NCBI RefSeq assembly: GCF_036345915.1
Contig: NZ_CP107785.1
Span: 3,720,001-3,784,000, forward strand
Direction: 5' to 3'
Source of the DNA: Nocardia sp. NBC_00565
GTDB taxonomy: Bacteria > Actinomycetota > Actinomycetes > Mycobacteriales > Mycobacteriaceae
Length of the DNA: 64,000 nucleotides
In this document: positions 9,182-18,566 of the stretch, one piece after another
How positions within the stretch are numbered: position 1 is the first letter of the stretch
How the letters are laid out: each line of letters starts with the position of its first letter
Notes under the pieces: model-generated
Told to the model about the DNA's origin: nothing
The model's database searches: none
Seen by the model: only the letters and a program-made list of their open reading frames with translations
Translations under genes and position numbers: made by a program

Positions 9182-9466
9182 GTGCCGAAGCCCTACCCCG
9201 AAGAATTCCGTCGTGACGTGGTCGCCGTGGCCCGCAAGGGCGAGACGACACTGCGGCAGGTCGCGAAGGATTTCGGGATATCGGAGAGCTGCCTGGCCGG
9301 CTGGCTCAAACAAGCCGACATCGAGGACCGACACCGCGCCGGGGTAACCCGTGCCGAGTCGGACGAGCTGCGTGAACTGCGTAAACGCAACAAGCTGCTG
9401 GAACAGGAGAACGAGATTCTGCGGCGGGCGGCAGCGTTCTTCGCTCGCGAGCTGCCCCCAAAATGA
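9182..9466 (+). CDS. IS3-family transposase orfA (helix-turn-helix)
   Basis: A 94-residue protein starting at GTG 9182 ('VPKPYPEEFRRDVVAV'), the usual start of this family. An HTH_Tnp_1 domain is followed by a leucine-zipper-like C-terminus 'LRKRNKLLEQENEILRRA'. It normally fuses with orfB by programmed -1 frameshifting to make the active transposase. Here the sequence after its stop is IS110 DNA, so the fusion cannot be made. Confidence 0.85.
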   Translation: MPKPYPEEFRRDVVAVARKGETTLRQVAKDFGISESCLAGWLKQADIEDRHRAGVTRAESDELRELRKRNKLLEQENEILRRAAAFFARELPPK

Positions 9467-9483
9467 CTCTTCTATGGGTGTTG

Positions 9484-10524
9484 TCAAGCCATGGCGTGTA
9501 GTTGTCGGAACACGGCTCGGCAGACGTAGCGTTTGAGGTTGCGTCTTATCTCGCGGGGTGATTTGCCTTGGGCGCGACTGCGTTCGGCGTAGGCGCGAGT
9601 GTCGGCGTCGAAGCTGAGCCGGGTGCGGACGATGACGTCGAAGGCACGGTTGAGTTGGCGGTCGCCGCCGCGGTTGAGGCGGTGGCGGACGGTGTTGCCT
9701 GAGGATGCTGGTCGTGGGGCGACGCCGGCCAAGGCTGCGAAGGCGGCTTCGGAGCGTATCCGGCCGTGGTGGGAGTAGGCGCAGATGATGATCGCTGCGG
9801 TGACCGGTCCGATGCCGGGCACGGATTGCAGTCCAGGAGAAGTCTTTTCGGCGAGCTGACCGAGCATCGTATGGTTGCCGCGGAGCTGTTTTGTGTGGTC
9901 GATGATGCTGCGGGCCAGGCGCTGAGCTTCGGCGCGGGCGATTCGTTGAAGGGAGCCGTCGCCGGTGGTGCGCCAGGCCGCGATAGCAGCGATCTGTGCG
10001 TCGGTGACGGGGCGACGAACGTCGACGCCGAGGTCGATGGTGCGCAGCAGGGCGGTAAGTGCGTTTCGGTCGGCGGTGCGTTGCTGGTCGAGCAGTCGGC
10101 GGGCGGCGAGCAGTATCCGAAGAGCGGCGCGGTCGCCCGCTGCACGTGGTGAGGCGACGCGTGATTCGTCTTGGCGGAGAACGGACCTGGCAGCGGTTTC
10201 GGCGTCGATGGTGTCGGACTTGCCGTCGATGGCTTGCTGCGCGCGGGAGGGCGGGCGGACCTCACCGACCGGTATTCCGGCGTCGAGCAGCGCGGCGGTG
10301 AGTTGCGCGCCGTAGGAGGAGGTGCCTTCGACTGCCGCGAAGACCGAGCCAGTTGTGCGGTTGCCTATCCAGGTGATCGCGCGGGCGGTGCCGGCCCGGT
10401 GGGTAGGGAATTCGCGCGAGTCGGCGACTGCGCCGGTGCGGGTTTCGATGATGGCGAAGGTGTGGGTGCGGGCGTGGGTGTCCACGCCGATCACATACTC
10501 GTAGCGGTCGGCGATGAGCGCCAT
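9484..10524 (-). CDS. IS110-family transposase (DEDD, serine C-terminal domain)
   Basis: A 346-residue protein starting 'MALIADRYEYVIGVDTH' with GAGAGGA upstream. The RuvC-like acidic residues appear as 'GVDTH', 'VEGTSSYG' and 'SDTIDAETAAR'. The C-terminal transposase_20 domain contains 'VPGIGPVTAAIII' and 'RPASSGNT' with the conserved serine. It is complete and unbroken, so the element may be active. The family moves with an element-encoded bridge RNA that pairs with donor and target DNA. Confidence 0.9.
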   Translation of the reverse strand: MALIADRYEYVIGVDTHARTHTFAIIETRTGAVADSREFPTHRAGTARAITWIGNRTTGSVFAAVEGTSSYGAQLTAALLDAGIPVGEVRPPSRAQQAIDGKSDTIDAETAARSVLRQDESRVASPRAAGDRAALRILLAARRLLDQQRTADRNALTALLRTIDLGVDVRRPVTDAQIAAIAAWRTTGDGSLQRIARAEAQRLARSIIDHTKQLRGNHTMLGQLAEKTSPGLQSVPGIGPVTAAIIICAYSHHGRIRSEAAFAALAGVAPRPASSGNTVRHRLNRGGDRQLNRAFDVIVRTRLSFDADTRAYAERSRAQGKSPREIRRNLKRYVCRAVFRQLHAMA

Positions 10525-10788
10525 GTGCTGCTGTTCCTCTCGGGTGGTCGGACCGGCGGGTGGCGCCGGTTGGGGGCACTCGGAGGCAGCTCTGTAACGG
10601 GTCACGCCAGACGTGGCGGACAATCTTCTGATCAAGCCATCCGGGTGGGCAGACCGACGCCCGACCCACCACGCGGACAAGTCATTTTCAAGACACCCGT
10701 CAGGGGTCGGATATACCCGGAGTCACGCGTGATGAGCCGAAGCGTCAGCCTGCCAGCCGATCTCGGATCAGCCACGCACCATTACAGA
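10525..10788 (-). ncRNA. Candidate bridge-RNA region of the IS110 element
   Basis: A 264-bp non-coding stretch lies between the transposase start and the element end. In IS110-group elements (IS621 is the studied example) the long non-coding end upstream of the transposase encodes the bridge RNA. The position and size fit. The RNA fold and guide loops were not derived here, so this is a placement by family knowledge. Confidence 0.35.
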
Positions 10789-11648
10789 CCTACCCGCTGG
10801 TCCTGGACCTTGCCGCTGACCGAATCCCGGTGGCGGTGGCCTGCCGGGTGTTGGGATTCTCGAAGCAGGCGTTCTACAAGTGGTGCAAAGAACCTGTATC
10901 CCAGCGTGATAGGGATGACGCGCATCTGATCAACGCTGCGCTCGATATTCACGCCGACGATCCGGAATTCGGATATCGGTTCATCGCCGACGAGCTCGCC
11001 GACCTCGGTTTCGAGGCCGGTGAGAACCGGGTCCAGCGTTTGTGCTCGCTGCAGGGCATCTACAGCGCGTTCGCCAAGAAACGCGGCCTGACCGTCCGGC
11101 CAGGCCCGCCGGTCCACGATGACCTGGTTCGCCGTGATTTCACCGCCACCGGCCCGAACCGGCTATGGCTGACCGATATCTCCGAGCACCGCACTGGCGA
11201 GGGGAAGCTCTACATCTGCGCGGTAAAGGACGTGTGGTCCAACCGCATCGTCGGCTACAGCATCGACGACCGGATGACCGCCGAACTGGCGTGTTCGGCG
11301 TTGCGCAACGCTATCGGCCTGCGGTCACCGACCGGCACCGTTGTTCATTCCGACCGGGGCAGCCAATTTCGTTCCAGGAAGTTCGTAACCTTGTTGTCCC
11401 GCAACCGATTGCGGGGCTCTATGGGTCGGGTGGCCGCATGCGCGGACAACTCGGCCATGGAGTCGTGGTTCGCGCTGCTACAACGCAACGTGCTCGACCG
11501 GAAGCGGTGGGACACAAAGGAAGAACTGCGTCTGGCCATGGTGTGCTGGATCGAGCGGACTTACCACCGTCGGCGGCGCCAGCGAGGGCTGTCCCGGCTG
11601 ACTCCGGTCGAGTATGAGACCCTGAACCAGGCCTCACTCGCGGCCTGA
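10789..11648 (+). pseudogene. IS3-family transposase orfB (rve integrase), separated from its start
   Basis: The open frame carries the complete integrase core: 'LWLTDISEH' (first Asp), 'VVHSDRGSQF' (second Asp) and 'NSAMESWFALLQ' (Glu), ending at TGA 11648. Its natural ATG overlapped the orfA stop at 9463-9466 and is now 1.3 kb away. From there the restored protein would read 'MTYPLVLDLAADRIPV' and be 287 residues long. An internal ATG at 10830 could start a shortened product. It is intact apart from the IS110 insertion. Confidence 0.85.
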
Positions 11649-11667
11649 AACCACCACAACCCGCGAG

Positions 11668-12351
11668 TCAATCAGATCCGGGGCAGTCCCGGTTGAGTTT
11701 GGCGCGGATCAGCAGATCTGCTCCGGTGCCGGTGATCTGCTCGATCAACGCCGTAACCGCGAAGTTCCGGTCGGCCAGCAACAGCATGCCCGGGCGCAGG
11801 CACCCCAAAAGTTGTGGTGCATAGGCTGTCTCCGCGATCCGCAACGGGCCGAACACGACATCGACGACGGTGCGGGTGCCACACGCCACCACCGTCAGCA
11901 ACCGCAGCATCGGATACCCAGCCTGGGCGTGACCGCCGCCGTGACGCCCGAACTCGGCCACGTTGCCTGGGCTGTCAGCCACGAACACACTGGTGCCGTC
12001 GATCGCGCACACCAGCAGTCCCCGCCACCGCCGGGTCCCGGCGGCCGGGCCGGCGAGCAGATCGAACAACGCCTTCAGGGGTTTGACCCCGACGCGGCGC
12101 AACGCCTGTGACAAGGCCGGGGAACCCGGACACACGAACGATCCGCCGGGCAGCCCGGCACACAACCGCGCCCATACCTGCCGATACCCGATATCGGAGA
12201 ACAACGCTCCGGCCAGCAGCAGATACACCACCACCCGCGACGGCAGCAGCCGCACTCGTGACCGCACGGCACCGGCCGTTTCCAGCGCCGCGTCGACCAG
12301 GTCGAACGACACGATCCGGGTCAGTTCCCCCAGATGCCCCGGCGCGAACAC
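11668..12351 (-). pseudogene. IS4-family transposase, C-terminus lost
   Basis: A 227-residue frame (GTG at 12351) begins with the IS4 N-terminal domain ('APGHLGELTRIVSFDLVDAA') and reaches the catalytic region ('CAIDGTSVFVAD', 'LLLADRNFAV'). It then runs out at 'RAKLNRDCPGSD' where IS3 sequence begins. The rest of the DDE core with the last acidic residue is gone. It is near-identical to the copy at the right end of the window. Confidence 0.8.
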
Positions 12352-12523
12352 ACCCTCCGCGACCGGCGAGGAACGATCAATGACACACTGAACTGACAGC
12401 GGAACTCCTCGATCGAGCGGATTGTCTTGGCGGACAACACCTCTCTACCAACAGTTCCGCTGTCCCCACTCACCACCCCACCCCGCTTGACACACCAGCT
12501 CACGCGTTAACTGCGCGGCCTTG
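11797..12523 (-). repeat. Left inverted copy of the IS4-family sequence
   Basis: This stretch is the reverse complement of 63274-64000, with two differences noticed in 727 bases. Homology stops sharply at 12523, 4 bases before the stop codon of the next gene. The shared part includes a 12-bp inverted repeat in the transposase leader. Confidence 0.9.
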
Positions 12524-12526
12524 GTA

Positions 12527-13444
12527 TTAGCCGCCGAACCGCTCTCGATGGTCAGCGATGTACTGCTCGACCGTCACCGCGGGCTCACCTGTCACTTGTT
12601 CGACGTCGTTGGTGATGCGGTTGTACCGGTCGGCGCGGTGCAGCCGCGCCATGGTCGCGATGTGCTGCTCGATGTGCGACGGCAGGCCCGCGGGTTTCAA
12701 GATCTGCTCGACCCAGTCGTCGTAGGGGACGTCGACGGCCGTCACCGGAAACCGCAGCGCCCGGGAGAAGCTTCCGGCCAGGTGGTCGATGTCGAGGATC
12801 TGCGGCCCCGTCAGTTCGTAAACATGTCGCTGATGATCCTCTGGTGTGCGAAGGATCGCGGCGACTACGCGGGCGACGTCGCTGGCGGCTATGGGTGAGG
12901 TCCGGCCGTCGCCGAAGGGCAGCACCAGGGTGTGGCGATCACGGACCGAAGGTGCGTTGAGGAACGTGAAAAGTGGGTTGTCGATGAACACCGTGGGCCG
13001 CACGTGGGTGACGGGCAAGCCGGACCAATCCATGACTTGTTCGGTCAGCCAGTGCAACCACTGCTGGTGAGACTCGTCAGTGCTGGTCAACGTCATTTGG
13101 GAGACCGTCATCTGTGACATGTTCACGACCTTCTCGAGCCCGCCGTTTTCACGGCCGGCGGCGCAGACGACGGCCGCGGCTTTCAGATAGGACTCCGAGA
13201 CGCTCATGTTGAAGAACATCCGCTGCACGCCCTGCATCGCGGAGACCACGTCTCGGGGTTCGGTGAGGTCGCCGACCACCACTTGCGCACCGAGTGCGCG
13301 CACCGCGTCGGCCCGCTCGTCCTGGCGGTGGACCATGGCTCGTACGCTCGCGCCATCCCGGATAAGTAGTTCGACGACCGAATGGCTCACCCCGCCGGTG
13401 CCACCACCAGCGCCGGTGACCAGATAGTCAAGGTTATCGCCCAT
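12527..13444 (-). CDS. NmrA-like NAD(P)-binding protein (atypical SDR)
   Basis: A 305-residue protein with GGAGG 5 bases before ATG 13444 (ATG at 13447 also possible). The N-terminal dinucleotide motif is 'VTGAGGGTGGVS', followed by 'VRAMVHRQDERADAV', 'VVVGDLTEP' and 'THVRPTVFIDN', typical of NmrA/HSCARG and QOR2-type proteins. The catalytic YxxxK of classical SDRs is not evident, so it may be a redox sensor or a quinone or isoflavone-type reductase. Its stop codon sits 4 bases from the IS4 copy, so the IS landed just outside it. The hydrolase gene follows in the same direction. Confidence 0.85.
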   Translation of the reverse strand: MGDNLDYLVTGAGGGTGGVSHSVVELLIRDGASVRAMVHRQDERADAVRALGAQVVVGDLTEPRDVVSAMQGVQRMFFNMSVSESYLKAAAVVCAAGRENGGLEKVVNMSQMTVSQMTLTSTDESHQQWLHWLTEQVMDWSGLPVTHVRPTVFIDNPLFTFLNAPSVRDRHTLVLPFGDGRTSPIAASDVARVVAAILRTPEDHQRHVYELTGPQILDIDHLAGSFSRALRFPVTAVDVPYDDWVEQILKPAGLPSHIEQHIATMARLHRADRYNRITNDVEQVTGEPAVTVEQYIADHRERFGG

Positions 13445-13607
13445 CATGTCCTCCGCGTCGACAATCGAGTCCCGGTCGAGATTCCGCTACAAATGCTGAA
13501 AGCCGAAGCCGCCCTTCTCTGTTGGTGCACGCCAGACTGACGTAGTGCGCGAAGGTCATATTTCGCAGCGGGGAACCGTGCATCCTTTGTGGGTCGACGG
13601 CACCGGG

Positions 13608-14432
13608 CTATGTTTGCAGGAACGCCAGCAGATCAGCGTTGATGGTGTCGGCATGCGTGGTGGGCATTCCGTGCGGGAAACCTTGGTATGTCTTCAGTGT
13701 TCCGTTCTGCAGAAGCTTCGCGGATTTCGGACCGGCGGCGACGTAGGGGACGATCTGGTCATCTTCACTGTGCATCACGAGAACCGGCACGGTGATTTTC
13801 TCGAGGTCCTTGGTGAAGTCGGTTTGTGAGAACGCCACGATGCCGTCGTAATGGGCCTTGGCTCCACCCATCATTCCCTGGCGCCACCAGTTTTCGATGA
13901 TCGCCTCCGAGGACTCCACACCCGGCCGGTTGAACCCGTAGAACGGTCCCGAGGGTAGTGCGCGGTAGAACTCCGAGCGGTTGGCGGCGAGTTGGTGCTG
14001 AAGATCGTCGAAGACGTCTTTGGGCAGGCCTTCCGGGTTGGCGTCGGTTCTGACCATCAACGGTGGCACTGCGCTGATGAGCACAGCTTTGGACACCCGG
14101 CTCCGGCCGTGGCGCGCCAGATAGCGCACCACTTCACCGCCGCCGGTGGAGTGCCCGACATGGATGGCGTCTTCGAGGTCGAGATGGGACGTCAACGCTG
14201 CGAGGTCATCGGCGTAGTGGTCCATGTCGTGGCCGTCGCCGGTCTGGGTGGACCGCCCGTGGCCGCGACGGTCATGGGCGATCACGCGGTAGCCATGCCG
14301 CAGGAAAAACAGCATCTGGGTATCCCAGTCATCGGCGGACAGTGGCCAGCCGTGGCTGAAGACGATCGGCGGACCCGCTCCCCAGTCCTTATAGAAGATC
14401 TCGGTGCCGTCAGCAGTCGTAATTGTGCCCAT
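13608..14432 (-). CDS. Alpha/beta hydrolase, non-haem chloroperoxidase-like
   Basis: A 274-residue protein with an AAAGG site before ATG 14432. It has the oxyanion segment '[11 protein letters not shown]', the nucleophile elbow 'GHSTGGGE' (Ser about 97), an acidic residue in '[12 protein letters not shown]' and the His in '[10 protein letters not shown]'. This order and length match bacterial cofactor-free perhydrolases, also called non-haem chloroperoxidases, which hydrolyse esters and can make peracids. No signal peptide, so cytoplasmic. It lies 160 bases upstream of the NmrA-like gene, in the same direction. Confidence 0.87.
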   Translation of the reverse strand: MGTITTADGTEIFYKDWGAGPPIVFSHGWPLSADDWDTQMLFFLRHGYRVIAHDRRGHGRSTQTGDGHDMDHYADDLAALTSHLDLEDAIHVGHSTGGGEVVRYLARHGRSRVSKAVLISAVPPLMVRTDANPEGLPKDVFDDLQHQLAANRSEFYRALPSGPFYGFNRPGVESSEAIIENWWRQGMMGGAKAHYDGIVAFSQTDFTKDLEKITVPVLVMHSEDDQIVPYVAAGPKSAKLLQNGTLKTYQGFPHGMPTTHADTINADLLAFLQT

Positions 14433-14607
14433 GTCGTGCCTTTCTTTTGGTGATCGGCTCTGCACATCGACTAGCGGTCCACGAGTTCGTCGCGAGTAAC
14501 GATAAACGAGTCGGACAGGGTGAACGGGAAGTTCGACAGATCGTCGAGCCCACCTCGGAGTCGTTGTTTCGATAGTGCTTAGACCTGGAAAGGCGCTGGC
14601 TGGTGGA

Positions 14608-14784
14608 GTCGGCCAGCAAGTCCAGGGAGATGTCGACGATGAGGTCTTCTTGTCCGCCGACCAGTCCTCGACGTCCCACCTCTAGCAGGATGGTGCGGAC
14701 GTCGATGTCGTAGCGCTGCGATGCGGCTTCGGCATGGCGCAGGAAGGACGAGCAGACCCCGGCGTATCCGAGCTGCGCTCGCCA
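14608..14784 (-). pseudogene. C-terminal fragment of 4-hydroxy-2-oxovalerate aldolase
   Basis: The minus-strand frame reads '[15 protein letters not shown]', then '[20 protein letters not shown]', which is the C-terminal end of the DmpG/MhpE/HsaF aldolase family. These enzymes split 4-hydroxy-2-oxoacids at the end of meta-cleavage pathways. The catalytic TIM barrel is missing and no start is available. Confidence 0.75.
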
Positions 14785-14789
14785 GACCT

Positions 14790-15071
14790 GCCGGGAAGCG
14801 AATCGACACGTCACTCGTGGCAGTCCTCATCGGCATCCCGAACACACTTGGACGCCAACTGCTCCAAGCCGATCCGGCAAATGCCGGCGAATCCCTCCGA
14901 AACTGGCTGCGCAGCACCGACATCGACAACCCCACCGAACTGACGCGAATCTCAAACTTCCTCGAAGTCTCGAACCATCTCTCAGACATGCCTATGCCCA
15001 CAATCCTTGCCCAACTGGCACTGGTGCGTTCCTTCGTCGCACGAGAGCTCGAACAATCACGGCGCCGCTGA
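14790..15071 (+). pseudogene. Unrecognised coding remnant
   Basis: A frame with ordinary high-GC codon use reads '[20 protein letters not shown]' and ends 'FVARELEQSRRR' at TGA 15071. It has a helical, leucine-rich look and no obvious start or ribosome-binding site. I do not recognise the family; it may be the C-terminus of a lost gene. Confidence 0.3.
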
Positions 15072-15599
15072 AATCGGCTCCGCTCAACCTCGCGCCCCGT
15101 CCCCAGCCGCTGTGATCAACCGCTCGATTGCCAGCCGATGTGTGCTGCGCCTGGCCCGCGGCCTCGCCGTCGACCTCGTCGTCCATGGAAGAAACGAACT
15201 GCCCCGCAACGACTTACACCAGCACGGGTCGGCGGGGGTGTCGGAACCTGCGCACACAAGCAGCCTGTCCCGCCACCACACCGAAACCCACCCGCCCCGG
15301 ACCAGGACGGGCCCGAAAGCCACCGAAACCAGTACCCGCCCCACGCTACGACGTGCACATCAAGACACCCAGCAACCAGCAAGCTCCCAAACCCGCCGGG
15401 CCGCGACCACACCGCACGGGTTAAAACTCAAGCTAGGCTCCCCAGACACCGACAGCTTCATCAGGTGCTCAAGGGAAGCAGGGCGCTCCCCACTGGCGTA
15501 ACTCATCGGCGCCCCTGGTCATCGCGGCCCGCCTATCAATGCGCGCCGCGATAGGCGGGGTCGGCGTATGACGCCTTCTGCTTCGCGGGCCGCCCACCA
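15072..15599. other. Non-coding or decayed stretch
   Basis: No convincing gene was seen. The open frames here are Pro/Arg-rich or Gly/Trp-rich and look like GC-driven shadows. Confidence 0.5.
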
Positions 15600-15672
15600 A
15601 CAGCGTGGTGACCGACACCGCGGCCAGCACGTCGGTGCGCAGGTGCGGGTCGCTGAGGTGCGCGATCAGCAT
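15600..15672 (-). pseudogene. N-terminal scrap of a metallophosphoesterase
   Basis: From ATG 15672 the frame reads 'MLIAHLSDPHLRTDVLAA', the classic first metal-binding strand (DxH) of calcineurin-like phosphodiesterases. After about 20 residues it runs into unrelated sequence. It is too short to fold or bind metal. Confidence 0.5.
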
Positions 15673-15799
15673 CGTCTTCCCCTTCGCCGCCGTATGTAAT
15701 TCCCGCAAGACCTACCAGTAATCCGTTGCCACGTCGGTGATTTCGCTCGCCGGAGGCGTAACTCTGGCCCGGTGGCGTGCATGCGGGTAGGAGAAGGGA

Positions 15800-16271
15800 A
15801 TGGCTGTCGAGGACGCTCTGGATGTGGTGTTGGCCGAGCGCGCGTGTGAGCGGTTGATCGTGGAGTTCGTGCGGCGCCTGGACCTGGGTGTGCCCGGGGA
15901 TGTGGCCGAGTTGTTCACCAAGGACGGTGTGTGGGAGTGGCCCGAAGGTGGCCGCCGGGTGCATGGCCGCGCGGCGCTGCGGGACTATTTCGCCTCCCGT
16001 CCCGCTGATCGGCTCTCCCGCCGGGTGTCGACCAACATCCTCGTTACCGTCGACACGCCGGTGTCTGCGTCGAGTACCAGTTACTTCACCCCCTACCGCG
16101 TCGATGGGCACACCGGCGCGATGGTGGCGGGCAGGGCGCCGGTCAATGTCGGGCACTACGAGGACACTTCGCAGAATCGAGGGCACGTGGCTGCTGGCCA
16201 CCCGGACCACCGTCATCGCTTTCGGCGGACCGACCGAGAACCTGAGATCAGTCGGCGAGGCCGGCCGGTGA
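15800..16271 (+). pseudogene. NTF2-like/SnoaL-type protein with late frameshift
   Basis: The ATG at 15800 follows AGGAG. The frame encodes an NTF2-like fold ('ERLIVEFVRRLDLG', 'LFTKDGVWEWPEGG', 'VHGRAALRDYF'). Near 16165 the expected continuation shifts to another frame, which reads 'RRIEGTWLLATRTTVIAFGG' and stops at 16271. One missing base in 'gacacttcgcag' explains it. Such small proteins are often isomerases or hydratases of aromatic or polyketide substrates. The last strand is lost in the frameshifted product. Confidence 0.75.
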
Positions 16272-16345
16272 CCGGATCCCGGCGCGCGTGAACGGCGTGG
16301 TTCCCGGATAGGTTGTCCACGGGGGCAGTTCGGGGAGGGGATCGT

Positions 16346-17616
16346 GTGCCGGTCGATGATGTCGCGCGATCGCGTTCTCGGTACCCGTTGTTGGCGGTGC
16401 CGGGTTTCGGATGGTTCTGGTTCGCCGACGGTGTGTCGATCTTCGGGACCTACATCACCGCCCAAGCCCTGCAACTACTCGCGCTATTGACCCTCGGTGC
16501 TTCGAGTTTCGAGCTGGGGGTGCTGCGGGCGGCTCAGTGGTTGCCGTACCTGTTGTTCGGGTTGATCGCGGGGGTGTTGATCGACCGCTACCGGCGCAAA
16601 CCGGTCGTGGTCGGCGCGGATTTCATCCGGGCCGCGGTGCTGGCTCTGATCCCGTTCTCGGCCGCGGTAGATGTGTTGACGATGCCGCTGCTGATCGGCC
16701 TGGTGCTGGTTTTCGGTGCGGTATCGCTGGCCTACGACGTCGCGCACCAGTCGTTACTGCCGAGTCTGGTTCCCGCACCGTTGCTCACCCGGGCCAACGC
16801 CCGCCTCGAACAATCAGCAACCCTCGCACAGATCGGCGGTCAAGCGGGCGCGGGGCTGCTGATCAAACTGCTTGGCGCGCCCACGGCGATTCTGATCGAC
16901 GCACCACCCTACCTGATCTCCGGTCTCGTGATGGCCCGATTGCGGGTCGCGGAACGAACGATCCCACCGCCACCGCAGGCCCGCGACATGGGCAGCGAAC
17001 TGCGGGAAGGAGTGCGGTGGGTATATCGGCATCGGATGCTCAGCCCGCTGACGTTGGCGACGCATGCGTGGTTTCTGTGCACGTCGATGGTATCGGCGAT
17101 CTATGTCGTGTTCGTCGTCTCGGACCTGGGATTCGATGCCGCGATGTACGGCTGACCCTCGCCGTCGGTGGAGTCGGCGCTGTGGCGGGTTCCTCGGTCG
17201 CGGTCGGGGTCGGAACCCTGCTGGGAGTCGGGCCGGCGATCATCGTCGCCCGCTGGCTGGCCCCTGCCGGATACGCGCTGATCCCGCTGGCACACAGCGG
17301 AAGTGGCGGGATCGCGGTGTTGTGTGCGGCGCAGTTCGTGTTCTGACTCTCGGTCGGAAGCGACTCTCCACTGGAGATGGGATATTGCCAGTCGGTGACC
17401 CCGAACCGGCTGCTGGGCCGGATGCGCGCCACCATGCGGTCGATGAACCGCGCCGCGGTGGTGATCGGCGCACCACTGGGCGGTGCACTCGCTCTCTGGT
17501 GCGGCCAACGCACCACCGTTTGGATCGCGGTCGCAGGACTCGCCGCAGCGGCACTCGCCCTGACCGGATCCAGATTTCGGCACGCCCAGCTCGAAGTCCA
17601 GTCGAGGAGCCGATAG
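16346..17616 (+). pseudogene. MFS transporter with a frameshift and an in-frame stop
   Basis: A GTG at 16346 with GGGAGGGG upstream starts an MFS protein of the EntS/macrolide-exporter style ('WFWFADGVSIFGTYITAQAL', then 'GVLIDRYRRKPVVV'). The frame closes at 17155. The protein continues in a second frame from about 17150 ('LAVGGVGAVAGSSVAVGVG') and meets TGA at 17344-17346, after which the same frame resumes with 'VTPNRLLGRMRATMRSMNRA' to 17616. One frameshift and one nonsense change therefore break an otherwise complete transporter of about 420 residues. Confidence 0.85.
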
Positions 17617-17801
17617 TAGAACGGGTGTCGAGCGTGCCCGGACCGGCCTTGAGCCACTGCAGGTACCGGTCGCGTCACCGGCGGGACCGACTGGAAGAAA
17701 GACGACTACGAACCGCCCTTTGGGACCAATAACCATCCTTGGGCAGCGCAAAGATCGGCGCCCAGGAGTGAAAGAGTCAACCGGAGCAGGCGTAGAGCGT
17801 A

Positions 17802-18206
17802 TTATAGGCTGAAGCCGCTGATGCGATGCTTTGCTTGATAGCGGGAATCGTTCCTATCAAACCAACGCGTGCTCGGCCAATTTGGATGAGATCCGAGCAG
17901 AACGTGCGCGGCAGTCGAGGTTATGCCGATAACAAAAATCGACTCCGGAAGCCAGCCGTCGTTGGTGTCGAGCATCTGCATGTTGACAATCAAGTTAGTG
18001 GAGTCGATGCGCTGCTTAGACACGTCGAACCGGTAGCTGTCAGTTCGGCCTTGTGCTCTGTCGTCGTGCTTAAGGTCGGGGAAGCTGAGCTCGAGTACTC
18101 CCCCTCCCCCCTGCCTTTCGATTTCGAGCTCGAAGTTCGCATCCGAGCCCGCGTTGGTTTCATTCTTCGTTGTGTGAACCACAAATATAGTGTTGACCTG
18201 GACCAT
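17802..18206 (-). CDS. PLAT/LH2-like beta-sandwich protein (tentative)
   Basis: A 134-residue protein with TAGGAG 9 bases before ATG 18206. The N-terminal 'TTKNETNAGSDANFELEIE' resembles the 'AGTDANVYITL' strand of PLAT/LH2 domains, and 'DGWLPESIFVIG' resembles their 'PDWFLESVEV' strand. These domains bind lipids or proteins. There is no signal peptide. Base composition is clearly more AT-rich than the neighbours, suggesting transfer from elsewhere. It stands alone, divergent from the next genes. Confidence 0.6.
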   Translation of the reverse strand: MVQVNTIFVVHTTKNETNAGSDANFELEIERQGGGGVLELSFPDLKHDDRAQGRTDSYRFDVSKQRIDSTNLIVNMQMLDTNDGWLPESIFVIGITSTAAHVLLGSHPNWPSTRWFDRNDSRYQAKHRISGFSL

Positions 18207-18318
18207 CGCCTTCTCCTATCTCGTATGAGATTGTCGTCACCATTATTCGTTTGGTTTTCGTCACCATCGCGAGTACTCGACTACTCGATTGCGAGCGCGA
18301 CAGAAAGGAGGATTTCCA

Positions 18319-18566
18319 GTGTGAAGCCGGCGGTTGGATACACGGATGGCGGAATTCGGCCGCCTGCGGTATCAGCCTCTCGGTGAGCGCGTACATCGCC
18401 GCCTGCCGGATCAGGTGAGGCCCGCACGACCGTCGACGAGTCGATCGCACGCTGGCGGGCCGAGCACTGCGAACCGACTCCTGAACAGGCCGCTGCCACT
18501 GAGGCTCGGGCGCGGGCATTGTTCGACCACGCCGACGCCCGACTGCGCGGCCACGGTGCTGCGTGA
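18319..18566 (+). pseudogene. Possible small frameshifted gene
   Basis: A strong AAAGGAGG lies at 18304-18311 before GTG codons at 18319/18321. A later frame reads 'ISLSVSAYIAA', then after a one-base shift 'ARTTVDESIARWRAEH' and 'EQAAATEARARALFDHADA', ending at TGA 18566. This looks like the remains of a small actinomycete protein, perhaps an antitoxin-type helical protein. The reading is uncertain. Confidence 0.25.

Larger units (their letters stand above)
9467..10788 (-). mobile_element. IS110-family insertion inside the IS3 element
   Basis: A 1322-bp insertion with a single DEDD transposase on the minus strand and no terminal inverted repeats, as usual for IS110. The dinucleotide GA is found at both junctions (9465-9466 and 10787-10788), fitting a core duplication. 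The limits were set by restoring the interrupted orfB reading frame: ATGA at 9463-9466 joined to 10789. Confidence 0.8.
9125..11675 (+). mobile_element. IS3-family element interrupted by an IS110 element
   Basis: orfA at 9182 and orfB ending at 11648 belong to one IS3-type element. Short inverted similarity (TTGACTC near 9127, GAGTCAA near 11665) marks the likely ends, so the boundaries are approximate. Removing 9467-10788 rejoins orfA and orfB as an ATGA overlap in frame. The right end abuts the truncated IS4 transposase at 11668. Confidence 0.75.

Noticed and set aside
15084..15554. Several open frames of 80-140 residues on both strands
   Set aside because: All are Pro/Arg- or Gly/Trp-rich with no start signals or family resemblance.
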